A stretch of DNA of 64,000 bases from Aricia agestis (lineage: Eukaryota; Arthropoda; Insecta; Lepidoptera; Lycaenidae), in contig NC_056428.1 in NCBI RefSeq assembly GCF_905147365.1, positions 30,224,001 through 30,288,000 of the forward strand. The letters are read 5' to 3'. The translations under genes and the position numbers were made by a program. Numbering within the stretch: position 1 is the stretch's first letter; each line of letters opens with the position of its first letter. This document shows positions 11,607 through 22,555 of the stretch, piece after piece. The notes beneath the pieces were generated by a model. The model worked only from the letters and a program-made list of their open reading frames with translations, ran no database searches and was not told the DNA's origin.

Positions 11607-11939
11607 CAAGTAAATAATTCTATGCTTTGTATAAAAGTGTTTATATTTGTTTTAGTTTGTAATAGATAATACCTAATATGCTAAGATAAAAAAGTGTTTT
11701 CAATAAATATTAACATAGGTTACCTACCTATAAAATAAGTACATTATATTAGTACTTTATTTGAAAAGAAAATATGTAAGTAGTTAAAAGAATCAGGAAA
11801 TAATTTGCGAAAATCCATAGCTTATAAATTAGTATGTTATTATTTTTAGCAATATTTCACGAAATATTGATAAAAATAATAATATACTACAAATTTTTGG
11901 GAACAAAGTGATATAATATTATATATGTATATATTGTAT

Positions 11940-12440
11940 ACATATTATTATAAAACAAAGTCGCTTTTTTCCCCTCATGTCCTTTAATCTTTAAAACTAC
12001 GCAACGGATTTTGATGATTCTTTCAGTGTTAGATAGCCCATTTATCGAGGAAGGAAGGCTATATTTTATCACGCTAACACTAATAGGAGCGAAGAAATAG
12101 AGGAAAATGTGGAAAAAACGGGGAAAATTATTTGAAAGGGCTAATTCGAACGCGCTAATCTCAGAAACTACTGGTCCGATTTGAAAAATTCTTTCAGTGT
12201 TAGATAGTCCATATATTGAGGAAGGCTATAGGATATATTTTATCACGCTAGGACTAATAGGAGAATGTGAAAAAAACGGGGGAAATTATTTTAAAGGGCT
12301 TATCTCGCGAACTACTGGAGCAATTTTTATGTTATTTGGCACATATAAGAAGTAGACCACGTGAAGGATCATAGGCTATCGATTTTAATCATTGATTCAG
12401 TGGCTATATATTTTATACCTGTGCGACGCCAGGTAGTATT
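11940..12440 (+). repeat. Repeat with internal ~170-bp tandem units, gcgacgcc end
   Basis: Contains ctttcagtgttagatag, gaggaaggctata, tattttatcacgcta and agcgaagaaatagagg, repeated with a spacing of roughly 170 bp, and ends near ttatacctgtgcgacgcc. Related copies are 16325-16860 (three units) and 60504-60830 (minus strand). Non-coding. Confidence 0.65.
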
Positions 12441-13030
12441 ATTATAAAATAGTATTGTCAAGTAAAAGAAGTAACGCGACTAGAAAAAGTAATAAAAATA
12501 ATTGGCTTTGCTTAAAAGGCAAAGCCAATTTATTTTTAAGTTTTATGTTTTTTATTTTATTTTACAGCGAAAGTTATATTAAATACATCTTATTTCGGAT
12601 AGGTACGTAATAGCTCCTACGGCCTACCCATAGAAATAAATCAAGATAGATCGGCTTGCTAAGGAATAGCTCGTGTCAATTTTTACTTTGCTTTTAGTTT
12701 AAACAAATAACTTACCCGGGGCAAGAAATACCTCATTTTGACCGATTCACTTTCGTACTTCTGTTTTTACAATTAGACACTGCATTTTTTCACAACCGCT
12801 CCGGTGTAATCAAGTCGAGACGTGCGCGCTGACTGAATGAACGTTCAACGAATCTTGCACAACAGGGCAAGACTGAAACACGCGTACTCCACCCGCTTAG
12901 CCGTTCTATCTTGATTTATTTCTGTGGGCCTACCACATTGCAAAATATTCTACTACATAATACGTAGTTAACTGTTAAACTATCTTCACTCTACTGTAAC
13001 AAAACTACAGGGTTGTCAAGCCTTTTTTTT

Positions 13031-13396
13031 AGGATTCCGTAGCCAAATGGCAAAAAATGGAACCCTTATAGATTCGTCATGTCTGCCTGTCTGTCTGTCC
13101 GTCCGTAGGTATGTCACAGCCACCTTTCCCCCAAACAATAAGAATATTAGGGGCATGATAAGTCTAAACAATATAATATGATGTACATTACTATCAAAAC
13201 TACCAAAGGAAATTGTTTTAACGAGATCTAGCAAGCAGTTTTTTTATACGTCATAAATGAAAAACCTTATTTTATAACTTCCGTTTAATCAACTGTAATA
13301 TAAAAAATAAATCAAAAACCTTTTAATTTCATAAAAATAAACCTTAATGCTGTTGCGGAACCCATCTTGAGCGAGTCCAACTCGCACTTGGCCGAT
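13031..13396 (-). repeat. GCCAAGTGCGAGT repeat, minus copy (uninterrupted)
   Basis: Reads aggattccgtagccaaatgg at the left and cgcacttggccga at the right. The internal stretch gatgtacattactatcaaaactacc is intact here, while the copy at 17421-18112 carries an inverted-repeat insertion at that exact point. Confidence 0.75.
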
Positions 13397-13849
13397 TTTT
13401 TTTTGACTTTCTGAATGTTTATTAAACTACTAGCTACACAGTTTTAAAACATATTTCATAATTATTAAGTACTTACTTAATTATTAAAAAAAGGTAAATT
13501 ATTTTAATATTAAGTTAACTTGTTTAATAAGTAGGATAACCATTGTATATTAGTGATCGAAGATTGTGATACTATAATTTTTAGTTTAATATTATCATTT
13601 AAAAGATAACATTAGGTGCCTAATTATATCACTTAATTGTATAATTGAGAAGGTGAAATAAACAAGTCCGTCGATCACACGAATAATAAATTATTGATCG
13701 TGATTAATGTGCCAATAAAATAAGGACGTACATCTTTCACATTATCCAATCAGGCAATGTTCCAACTTGATATCATGCACAAATCAATGTCTGGTTCACA
13801 CACAATCTATTTAATAATTAGCACAAGAGTTGCATTTTAAGAGGATGCA

Positions 13850-14150
13850 CTCAGAGACGGAGTTTGCGTACAGTGAACGGTACGTAAGGTCGGCGGGTCG
13901 GGCGTGCGACCGACCGGTCCCACCGCCCCCGCGCCCGTGGCAACATTGGACATTCACACACGAAACATCACACATTCACTACGTCCATCTCGTACCGAGG
14001 CTCACGCGCAACTGACAGGCGCCACCCGCGCCGCCTACCACCTGGCGAAGCGAATGCGATGCGCGCGCGCACATAAAAAAGCGCAACGTAAATAATACGC
14101 GAAATTCGAGTGCATCGAATCAGCGTCGTAAGTCGTAACTCGTAAACAAT
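13850..14150 (-). promoter_or_regulatory. GC/CpG-rich island with Inr (14010-14015) and DPE (13982-13986)
   Basis: This 300-bp island stands out from the AT-rich klu intron and matches no repeat seen elsewhere in the window. On the minus strand TCAGTT fits the arthropod initiator TCAKTY, with +1 at 14013. GGACG lies exactly at +28 to +32 and fits the downstream promoter element RGWYV. No TATA box sits at -30. It could start a klu isoform that splices to 9489-10150. By rough expectation a few Inr/DPE pairs occur by chance in a window this size, so the island context matters. Confidence 0.4.
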
Positions 14151-15055
14151 ATTTTGATTTAGTTTACCTCATTCAAAAACCTAATAAGCGATTTGTTAAT
14201 TTGTTAATTATAAAATTATTGCTTATTATCGGTAATGAAGAAATAACTATAAAACTATTGCGAAATACAAGTGTAAAAAATTCAGTTTTGTAATGTGTAC
14301 TTCTGAAACAAAGTATGTAGTACTTAATCGAAACTTTCAGTCTAGCCTTGATGTTCGGCCGGATTCGGGTGGTGAAATATTACTTAGGTACTACTATACT
14401 TACTTCTATTATAATAATACATACATTGAGTAAGTACATAATATTTGAATTTTGAATATTATGTGTAGCAAAAAAAAGTGGTCAATAATAATATTAAAAT
14501 TATTATTATGATGTTCACTGCAAATGTGACAAAATATTAAGCAATTTTGTACCCTGGCAACATTTTGGGAAAATGTACTTTGAAGTTTGATGTTGCGCGA
14601 TAAAATCATGGACGAAGACGATACCTACTCTCTGAATACCTACCAGCTACGATTCCTGCCTTCCTAGTACCTACCTAAAGACCGACAAGGCTTTAATTAA
14701 CGTGGCGAAAAAAGGAACTATACATATAACGCCACCCGCGCCATCATGATACAAAAACCCATTGGCTTCAGTATATAAGTATATTACTAGCGCAAGAGTA
14801 ATATTGTCCTACAATCAGAACAATCCATATTTTAGGACCATGAAATCGAAATATTAAATCCTTTCTATCTCTGTTAGCTACAACTTTCGAGAATTTTCGC
14901 AGAGGAATTAATTATTGTTGTTCGTCTTATCAAAATGATGCTACTCACAAAAAATTATCTTGATAGTGTTACGACATTCTCTTTGTTGATAGTAATAAAA
15001 AATATATTGTTCTAGGGAACCTGTACCACTACGTCTATGGCATAGTTAAAATAAT
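14151..15055. other. klu intron, no gene seen
   Basis: AT-rich. A diverged block (gacaaggctttaattaacgtggcgaaaaaagg, 14681-14714, read in two parts) relates to the internal part of the element at 1788-2170. Nothing else was recognised. Confidence 0.5.
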
Positions 15056-15471
15056 CGGCTAAGTCCAATCGAGTTGGACTCGCGCACGAATAGTTCCGTA
15101 CCATTACAGTACAAAAATTTAAAATAGGCAAAAAATAAAAAATGTGTTTTTTGTATGGGCTATGGGTAAGCTCCCCTCATAATTTATTTTATTGACATTT
15201 TATTATTAATTATTAAAGTATAAATACAACTGTGTTATTGATATTAAGCAAATGATAGTAAAAAAATCACGTTTATTTTATGGGAGCCCTCCTTAAATAT
15301 TTTATTTATTTTGTTTTTAGTATTTATTGTTGTAGCGGCAACAGAAATACATAATCTTTGAAAATTTCAACTCTCTAGAGTCTAGCTACTATCGTTCTTG
15401 AGATACAGATGGACAGACACCGAAGTGTTAGTAATAGGGTCCCGTTTTTACCCTTTGGGTATGGAACCCTA
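15056..15471 (+). repeat. GCCAAGTGCGAGT...GGAACCCTAA repeat copy
   Basis: Starts tcggctaagtccaatcgagt and ends ttgggtatggaaccctaa. It is the subfamily with gtcccgtttttaccctttggg. The tetranucleotide run is almost lost (agatggacagacacc). Confidence 0.7.
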
Positions 15472-15803
15472 AAAAGGGTTAACGGTGTACTTAACAAAAA
15501 TGTTATACCTCATCGATTATTATATTGTTATTTAATATAATATATTTAATATTTTAAATTTTTTGTCCTATAAGAAAAGTCAATAATTATTATATTATAA
15601 AGTCAACAAATACTTAATATAATGAATTAGCTTTTTAAGTACCTAAAGCTAATTCATCATGTTACTTATTTTGCAAGGTATTAAGATAATATTAAGTTAT
15701 GTACTTATAAATAATATTGATAAGAAAAATTATTATCAAGTACTAAAAATATTATAATACTTACAACCGCAATAAGTACTATTATTTCAGTAGAGTTTAA
15801 CGT

Positions 15804-16102
15804 AGGGTTGATTGGACCATTGAGATAGGTACCTATAATACTTTATCTATGGATTGGACAGTATTAGTAATTGGACAGAGCATTTTGTGCTCTGTCCAAT
15901 TACTAATACTATTACTATTTACTTATATTATGTTTTTAATAAGATTGCTTTAAAAACTAGGTAGGTACCTATTTTTCTTTAAAATCAGGCGTTCTATTAC
16001 TTTAAAAACAGGTAGTTTTTAAAGCAACCTTGATAAAAATAATATTGTGTTTTTGTGTTTTGTCCAATGACTGGTACTGTCCAATCACTGGTCGTTTTAC
16101 CC
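15804..16102. mobile_element. Non-autonomous relative of the CXC transposon
   Basis: The right end, on the minus strand, reads gggtaaaacgaccagtgattgg, then cattggac, aaaacacaaaaacacaatatt, gctttaaaaactacctg and taatagaacgcctga. This closely follows the left arm of the CXC transposon (6979-7115). A perfect palindrome around agagcattttgtgctct lies at 15863-15909. No coding sequence; it looks like an internally deleted derivative. Confidence 0.75.
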
Positions 16103-16139
16103 TATAAATATTTTATAACAAAATTATTATTTTTAACAA

Positions 16140-16310
16140 AAAATTAAAACCGACTTCCAAGGTAAAAACAATAATAACATCCTTATAATATGAACTAAAA
16201 AGTATTAAATAATTTTTCCTATCTAATAGTGCCTTTTTCCGAATTCGGCTTAACCTCAACTATTTCTGTAAGTACTCAATCTTCATCATTATGAAGTCGG
16301 TGCCAGTTCC
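16140..16310 (+). repeat. AAACCGACTTCCAAGGTAAAAAC repeat, copy 1
   Basis: Nearly identical to 27982-28135, from aaaccgacttccaaggtaa through tatgaactaaaaagtatt and ttccgaattcggct to atgaagtcggt. The aaccgacttcc / gaagtcggt ends are inverted copies of each other. Confidence 0.7.
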
Positions 16311-16324
16311 AATAAAATAAAAAA

Positions 16325-17037
16325 TAGTTGGATAGACCATTTATCGAGGAAGGCTATAGGCTATATTTTATTACGCTAAGTATAATAGGAGCGAAGAAAT
16401 AGAGGAAAATGTGGAAAAAACGGGGGGAAATTATTTGAAAGGGCTTATTTGAACGCGCTAATCTCAGAAACTGCTGGTCCGATTTGAAAAATTCTTTCAG
16501 TGTCAGATAGCCCATTGATCGAGGAAGGTTATAAGCTATATTTTATTACGCTAAGACTAATAGAAGCGAAGAAATAGAGGAAAATGTCGAAAAAACGGGG
16601 GAAATTATATGAAAGGGCTAATCTAAGGAACTACTTATCCGATTTGAAAAATTCTTTCAATGTTAGATAGCCCATTCATCGAGATAGGCTAAAGGCTATA
16701 TTTTATCACGCTAAGACTAATAGGAGCGAAGAAATAGTTGAAGATGTGGAAAAAACGGGGGAAATTATATGGAATTGCTTATTGTCTTATAAACTACTGG
16801 AGCAATTTTTATGTTATTTGGCAAACATGAAGAATAGACAACGTGAAGCTTTTTTGCTGCAAAATGTACGGTTGCGTGAAATTCCTTAATTACGCAAGCG
16901 AAGCCGCGCGGAACATCTATATATAATATAATCGTAGGAAAGTCAATTCTGTATATTGAATAATTTTGTACAATAAATAATACTTGGGATGTGATCTACT
17001 ATGCTAACGCGGACGAAGTCGCGGGCAACAGCTAGTA
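16325..17037 (+). repeat. Tandem-unit repeat ending in Helitron-like gcgggcaacagctag
   Basis: Three diverged units of about 165-175 bp (markers near 16338, 16512 and 16675) are followed by unique DNA and then gcggacgaagtcgcgggcaacagctagt at 17010-17037. A 3' CTAG with this preceding sequence is typical of lepidopteran non-autonomous Helitrons as I recall them. Whether the tandem part and the 3' end are one element is uncertain. Confidence 0.55.
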
Positions 17038-17420
17038 TAACATATTCTTAAACATAACATCTACATAAACATAAAATCAAAATAATGACGACACAAGCTT
17101 TTCCACAAAAGCTAATAAGTATATATATTGTTTACTAATTTGAATAAAGTAAATACGAATATGTGTGCTAAGTAGGTACTAATATCATATTTCATAATAA
17201 TATAACCTAGCAAGAGATAGGGAGTCATCGGGGGATCAAGTAACAACCTGGACAGTAATTTAGACTTTAGACAAATACTTTTAAGGTAGGATAGCTAAAG
17301 TAGGAAATGTACTCCTTTATATAATATCGATTTGTCGCATATTTCTTTTGGTCAGATAAATTCTATATTATGTAAGTTTTGTAGTGGCACATTTTTAAGA
17401 CCCTTGATTTTCTTCTTATT

Positions 17421-18112
17421 AGGGTTCCGTAGCCAAATGATAAAAAACGGAACCCTTATAGATTCGTCATGTCTGTCTGTCTGTCCGTTCGTATGTCACA
17501 GTCACTTTTCTCCGAAATTATAAGAGCTATGCTATTAGAAACTTGGTAAGTAGATGTAGTCTATGAACCGCATTCAGATTTTGATAAATTACTAAAAATT
17601 TTAGAGGTACAATTTTTTTCATCTATACGTGTTCAATACATGCGTGTGGCGTATCTATGGATAGGTCTTCAAAAATCATATTGAGGTTTCTATTATCATT
17701 TTTATAACCTGAACAGTTTGCGTCGAGACTCTTCCAAAGGGGTGAAATGTGTCCCTCTAACTACTAAAGTCCCCTACTTTATGATAATTCTTAAAAAAAA
17801 TATATAATATTATGATGTACCATCGAGGAAGTTGATTCCTATGCAATTGACAGACCAACGTTATTTGGTCGAATATGTCAATTCAATGTTAATTGTTATC
17901 TGTCAGCTGGGTTTGACGTAACGCAACCAAACTACTTAGGTCCCCGATTTGCATAGGAATCAACTTCTCTGATAGTACATCACTATAAAAACTACCAACG
18001 AAAATTGTGTTGAACGAGATCTGGCAAGTAATTTTTTTTTATACGTCATAAATTGTAAACCTTAATATAACTTTCATTAAATCAACTTAAATATAAAAAT
18101 AAATGGCCGGTT
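17421..18112 (-). repeat. GCCAAGTGCGAGT repeat, minus copy split by an insertion
   Basis: Begins agggttccgtagccaaatga with a (TCTG)n run. It is interrupted at 17817-17978, then resumes with cactataaaaactaccaacg and runs to gccggttttttt. Comparison with the copy at 13031-13396 defines the interruption. Confidence 0.7.
17817..17978. mobile_element. TIR element GTACCATCNAGGAAGTTGATTCC, nested
   Basis: The left end accatcgaggaagttgattcc pairs with ggaatcaacttctctgatagt at the right; gtac is found on both sides. Related copies are 45684-45852, 54504-54833 (interrupted) and 60203-60343, plus a fragment near 20690-20730. The intact target site is visible at 13186-13192. Confidence 0.8.
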
Positions 18113-18616
18113 TTTTTTTTAATTTGAAAATAGTCTAAGCCTACTTTCAAATTACGGTAAATAAACGGTACCACGGCGGCTAAAGAACTCCTTCAGCCGT
18201 AAATCATAAATGTTTATAAATATTAACTAACTTAAACGTAATTAGTGTAACAAAGATTGAAAAAAATCACATTTGGTAAGTCTAAATTGCAAGTCCCTAT
18301 ATGTATCTTTGGCCTTCGCCTATTTTCTAAAATTATTATTCAAATACTTACATAATTATTAATCTCCAAAGAAATATCATCGAATAATATTACATCTCAA
18401 TGGTGTAAAATAATAGTTATAAATAAAACGCAAGCAAATATTATTAAAAATTCCGGCACCAAAACTAAAGTAGGAAATTTTAAAACAACAAAGACTTGTA
18501 TCTAGGAAAGTAAAAAAATTTAAGTTTTTCCTAATATTGGTTTTACTTTCGAATTTATTTTCGTAATTTGTAGTAAAAAAAAGTTTACACTAAACGCGCC
18601 AAAAAAAATCACTGAC
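18113..18616. other. klu intron next to exon 1
   Basis: AT-rich with no repeat recognised. The donor of the klu start exon (gtcagt, minus strand) is at 18611-18616. Confidence 0.5.
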
Positions 18617-18668
18617 CTGCGACTCCCAAACTTTTGATGTCGTTCTGTGCCTTCAGTATAGCTTCCAT
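18617..18668 (-). CDS. klu: klumpfuss-like gene, start exon
   Basis: ATG at 18666-18668 opens MEAILKAQNDIKSLGVA plus one base, then the donor g|gtcagt. The leftover g and the first two bases (gc) of the exon at 9489-10150 form a glycine codon, so the 8.5-kb intron is in phase 1. Ten codons upstream there is an in-frame taa on the same strand, so this is the first usable ATG unless an exon joins in between. The encoded segment has no recognised domain. Chance phase agreement is one in three, and the donor quality and stop-then-ATG layout add support. Confidence 0.6.
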
Positions 18669-18770
18669 AGTAACAAACTTAACACGCGAAATTTAACATC
18701 GAAGATGTAGCACTCCCGAGATCTCCTTAGCGAATGAGTCCCGTTATACGAAATCAGTGCTAGGGTGGAA
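18669..18770 (-). promoter_or_regulatory. klu: Possible klu 5' UTR / initiator
   Basis: On the minus strand TCATTC at 18732-18737 matches the insect initiator TCAKTY and lies about 65 bp before the ATG. Alternatively ccctag or gctaag here could be acceptors for an upstream non-coding exon such as the one ending at 23533. Confidence 0.25.
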
Positions 18771-19059
18771 AAATAATAGGACCAAGTTTTATTGTTGTGT
18801 AATCAAGTCTAAGAAGGGTCCGGTCTTTTACTTGGGGGGCCGTGTGAACGGGGGTGGCTTAGTAACTAGCAGCTGTCTTACCTCGTGGGTGTCTTCGCAA
18901 ATCTGTTCATTAGTATAGACGCCTACCCTATGACCTTGTTATTGTTATTGTCATGTTACCTTTTCTATGGGAATTTTTGTCCTAAATCCTAATGGGCGTC
19001 TCACGCAGCGAAGATACCCTTATTATATAATAGCTTAAGATTATTATCGATAACGTAAT

Positions 19060-19405
19060 TTTTTTTTAAATATGAAATAAGGGGGCAAACGAGCATACGG
19101 AACTGATGGAAAGTAACTTCCGTCGCCCATGGACACTCGCAGCATCAGAAGAGCTGCAGGTGCGTTGCCGGCCTTTTAGGAGGGAATAGGGTAATAGCGG
19201 GAGGGTAGGGAAGGGAATAGGGGAGGGTAGGGAAGGAAATAGGAGAGGGTAGGGAAGGCAAAAGGGTAGGGGATTGGGCCGCCGGTAAACTCACTCACTC
19301 GGCGAAACACAGCGCAAGTGCTGGTTCACGCCGGTATTCTGTGAGTTCGTGGTATTTCTCCCGTCGAGCCGGCCCATTCGTGCCAAAGCATGGCTCTCCC
19401 ACGTC
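19060..19405 (-). mobile_element. SINE-like repeat, copy 1 of 6
   Basis: On the minus strand it runs from acgtgggagagccatgc through cgaatgggccggctcgac, gcgtgaa-cagc, gtgagtgagtttaccgg, a run of taccctcccctattccct units, aaggccggcaacgcacc, gcagctcttctgatgctgcg, ggcgacggaagtt and gctcgtttgcccccttat to an A-rich tail. Other copies: 28528-28862, 42353-42550 (5'-truncated), 50159-50452, 53022-53341 and 61967-62307. One-sided truncation and the A-rich tail suggest retroposition; the family name is not asserted. Confidence 0.8.
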
Positions 19406-19558
19406 ATACCGAAGAGAGTAATAAAATTGGATATTAATATTATTATTAATATTCACTGTGTATGATGGTCCATACAAAATGTATAGTGAGCATAGAGATA
19501 TTATATAACATTAAATTAAGAAATTTAAAAAAAACCGCGCCAAACTACTGAATGATGT

Positions 19559-19580
19559 TCACTTATTTTTGTTACACACT

Positions 19581-19669
<89 letters not shown>

Positions 19670-19823
19670 GTATGGGGAAACTCGTGACGCTCGGGCCCTT
19701 GCCCATACAAAAGTGAAAAATATTTTTCGTCTTTCAGCGCTGCTACTTTCACAGTGAACTCTCTATAAGGAACACATACACACCCTAAAGTATTATCACT
19801 TATTTTTGTTACACCTTGTATAT
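19559..19823. mobile_element. Foldback MITE ggtgtaacaaaa with (TA)n expansion
   Basis: The outer ends cacttatttttgttacacac and gttacaccttgta belong to the family at 45913-46678. The left arm has been replaced or invaded by a (TA)n run (about 19580-19652) and a T-run. The right part holds tatggggaaactcgtg and tttcacagtgaactct. Confidence 0.7.
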
Positions 19824-19849
19824 CTTCTATACATACATATCTACATATA

Positions 19850-20200
19850 AATAAAATTGGAGTGTCTGTTTGTAATATTGAAAGAACCGTTTTTTACTAC
19901 ATGCATTTGAATCTTTATACGATACATACACCAAAACAATATTTTTTACAATTTTTGTCTGTATGTCTGTCTGTCTGTCTGTTTGTTCCGGCTAATCTCT
20001 GAAACGGCTGGAGCTATTTTGCCGGGACTTTTTTTGGTAGATAGCTGATGTAGTAAGGTGTAACTTAGGCTACTTTTTAACCGACTTCCAAAAAGGAGGA
20101 GGTTATATTTTACTTTTTTCATATTTGTTAGCGGACTATCCATCTTTGTTATTATACTATGTTGACGCGGACGAAGTCACGGGCAAAAGAAATATACTAT
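19850..20200 (+). repeat. Repeat with TCTG run, CCGACTTCC and Helitron-like tail
   Basis: Includes ggagtgtctgtttgtaatat, a (TCTG)n run at 19962-19983, aaccgacttccaaaaaggagg at 20080-20100 and gacgcggacgaagtcacggg at 20163-20182. The last block is the 3' signature of the Helitron-like family, without the final CTAG. Confidence 0.55.
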
Positions 20201-20309
20201 TATTTGTTCATAATGTTATTTGGTTCCTAAACATACATAATATTTCAAGTTTCCATAGAACTTGGCACTCATTTAGATCTGCATTATATCCTTTTTACGG
20301 CGAAGTCCA

Positions 20310-20740
20310 TAGACAAGAATAATGTATGGAACTTGGCTCTCCATTTTGACATTTATGTTTTTGGTGGGATATTATTACGGACGTAAAAATTTTTACATCC
20401 GTGGATATTATATGATATTACTGGATGACGCCCGTTACGCCAAAATTCGTTTATGGTGTGGAAATTGTACATTTTTTGGGCTAAAAAGTATCCTATGTCC
20501 TTACCCGGGGGCCGGGATCCAAAGTGTCTCCATGGCTAATTTTAGCAAAATCGGTTCATGCATAGTCTTCAATTTGTATGCAAACCTGGCAGGGTATGTA
20601 GAGCTAGTAGCTACCGGCAACTACGAGCTACGAGCGGGCGCGCCCGACCGGGCTATATCAATTCTATAGGCCGTAGCCGTAGGTGTGATTTGTCGGCTGG
20701 GTTTGACATAAACAGACCGAACTACGTTGCAATTATTTTA
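20310..20740. repeat. Degenerate repeat, gacgcccgttacgcc family
   Basis: Blocks ggatgacgcccgttacgcc, aaattgtacattttt, aaaaagtatcctatgtcc and agcaaaatcggttca match, in the same order, the elements at 22350-22555 and 35283-35693. A fragment with gggtttgacataaacagaccgaactacg (20698-20725, quoted in part) derives from the family at 17817-17978. Confidence 0.6.
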
Positions 20741-20884
20741 TATCAGTAACGACTGCTTTCAAAAGAAAAAAACGTATCAGCTAGGTCAACTTAATGACTT
20801 ATACAAGACTTATACTAAACATAGCGCGCATTTTTCATCAATTTATACCGCTCAAACTCCGGAGCCCGACTCTCAGTTACTTTT

Positions 20885-21068
20885 TAGGGTCGGCCCAAAG
20901 GGTAAAAACGGGACCCTATTACTAAGTTCGCTTAAGACTTCGTTGTCTGTCTGTCCGTCTGTCTGTCAGCAGGCTGTATTTCAAAAACTGCTATAGCTAG
21001 ACTTCTGAAATCTTCACAGATTGTGTATTTCTGTTGCTGCTATAACAACAAATACTAAAAACATAAAA
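20885..21068 (-). repeat. GGAACCCTAA-type repeat, partial minus copy
   Basis: Reads ttagggtcggcccaaaggg, taaaaacgggaccct, a (TCTG)n run and ttgtgtatttctgttgctgc; the inner half is missing. Confidence 0.65.
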
Positions 21069-21069
21069 T

Positions 21070-21262
21070 TAAATTAAGAAATTTAAAAAAGCCCCCGCCA
21101 AAACCACTTTAAAAAGTAATGAAATAATATTTACTGCCTTTAAGTTCAAATGATTCCTAACTTGTGTAAAGTAATAATTATTTTAGTCCATAATTGTTGT
21201 CACGGTGTGTCGGGGGACGGTAAAGTTGTTTTGGCGGGGGTTTTTTTAAATTTCTTAATTTT
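21070..21262. mobile_element. TIR element AAATTAAGAAATTTAAAAAAGCCCCCGCC
   Basis: Left aaattaagaaatttaaaaaa with gcccccgccaaaac and right gttttggcgggggt with aaatttcttaatttt are inverted. The left tip also occurs at 19512-19530 and 61233-61250. Non-coding, about 190 bp. Confidence 0.75.
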
Positions 21263-21269
21263 ATTTTAT

Positions 21270-21935
21270 TTCATACTTTTTAAACTTGTGTTGGTTATAG
21301 TGCAGAATTTCTGATTCCCATCAACAGAATCATATTCTCATGATTACCATCTATCAATGTCCTTTTCAATGAGGCCGTTAAAATGAGCCCAAACGTGAAA
21401 CCTCCACTTTGGGTTCATACGAAGCTCGGTTCCTATAGAATCCAGGTGATGCTGCAGCAGCAGCATGTAAATATTTACTGTTTATACTTTATCTACTTCT
21501 TACTGGTTGTCACAATTAAAATGAGCCCAAACACGAAACCTCTGCTCTTAGTTGGCGAGGAGTTGGATATCCTATTGATTACCAGGTGATGCTGCAGCAC
21601 CAGGTCAACTTTCCATTATTATGTGTATACGTATGTTGTAAATTCACAAATATCACGAACTAGAATGAAATATAAAACCTATCAAACGACTACAAGTTGC
21701 TAACGGCCTTTCATGAACCAGATAAACCCTGATTGTCCAGGACTGAGCAGGCTGATGATGATGAATTATAGCTAAGAACACTCTCGATCATGTCAGCTTT
21801 CAAACAAAAAAAACTAGATCAAAATCGGTCCACCCGTGTGGATGCTAGGATGCCACGGACATATACACACACAGACAAACAGACAGACAGACAGACACGT
21901 CAAACTCATAACACCCCTCTTTTTTGTCGGGGGTT
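21270..21935 (+). repeat. Second copy of the gatgctgcagcac repeat
   Basis: Parallels 500-1410: atgaggccgttaaaatgagc, gaagctcggttcctatag, ggtgatgctgcagca, gaacactctcgatcatgtca, a (CAGA)n run and cataacaccc. Here part of the sequence (atgagcccaaac) is duplicated within the copy. Confidence 0.6.
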
Positions 21936-22102
21936 AAACATAAAATTAATATCCATACAAATTTTTATGAAGGCATTAGTTATGTGTCTACTTTAATAAT
22001 ATTTAATATATCATTTTTATTTTATTTAAATATTATTAAATAAAATAAAAATGAAAGGGTACAAAAACACAATTTTAGATTTTAGCCTCCTCCTTCCTCT
22101 AT

Positions 22103-22149
22103 AACGGTACGGAACCCTTCGTGCGCGAGTCCGACTCGCACTTGGCTGA
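22103..22149 (-). repeat. Tip of the GCCAAGTGCGAGT repeat
   Basis: Only ggtacggaacccttcgtgcg and agtccgactcgcacttgg remain. The adjacent 22190-22320 is a GC-rich block (cggcgcttgcagtgtcaagg onward) that I could not assign. Confidence 0.6.
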
Positions 22150-22349
22150 TTATTTTTTAATTAACATTTAACATAGTTATTTTTTGTTTACTTTCCCTCA
22201 CTGTTTACTCGGCGCTTGCAGTGTCAAGGTGTGGTGGCAGCACCCCAACGATGGTCGTTCCCACGCGTCGCACCTGGCCAGTGGGGGAAGAAGCAGCTAA
22301 TTCGTATTGGGGTGGACCGAAGACACGTCACGACTTAAGACTTATGAGC

Positions 22350-22555
22350 TACTAGGTGACAGATGTACGCAACTCCGTTGCGCCAAAAATTTTTTATCGT
22401 GCTGGAACCATACATTTTTTCGGGATAATTTATCCTATGTGTCCTTTCCCGGGACTCAAAATAACTCCGCACCAAATTTCAACAAAATCGGTTCAGTGGT
22501 TTGGGCGTGAAGAGGTAACAGACATACAGACACACTTTCGCATTTATAATATTAA
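22350..22555 (-). repeat. Helitron-like non-autonomous element, minus orientation
   Basis: Reads tacgcaactccgttgcgcc at one end and actttcgcatttataatatt at the other. On the minus strand this is the aatattataaatgcgaaag 5' tip and the ggcgcaacggagttgcg 3' part of the family also seen at 35283-35693. Confidence 0.6.
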
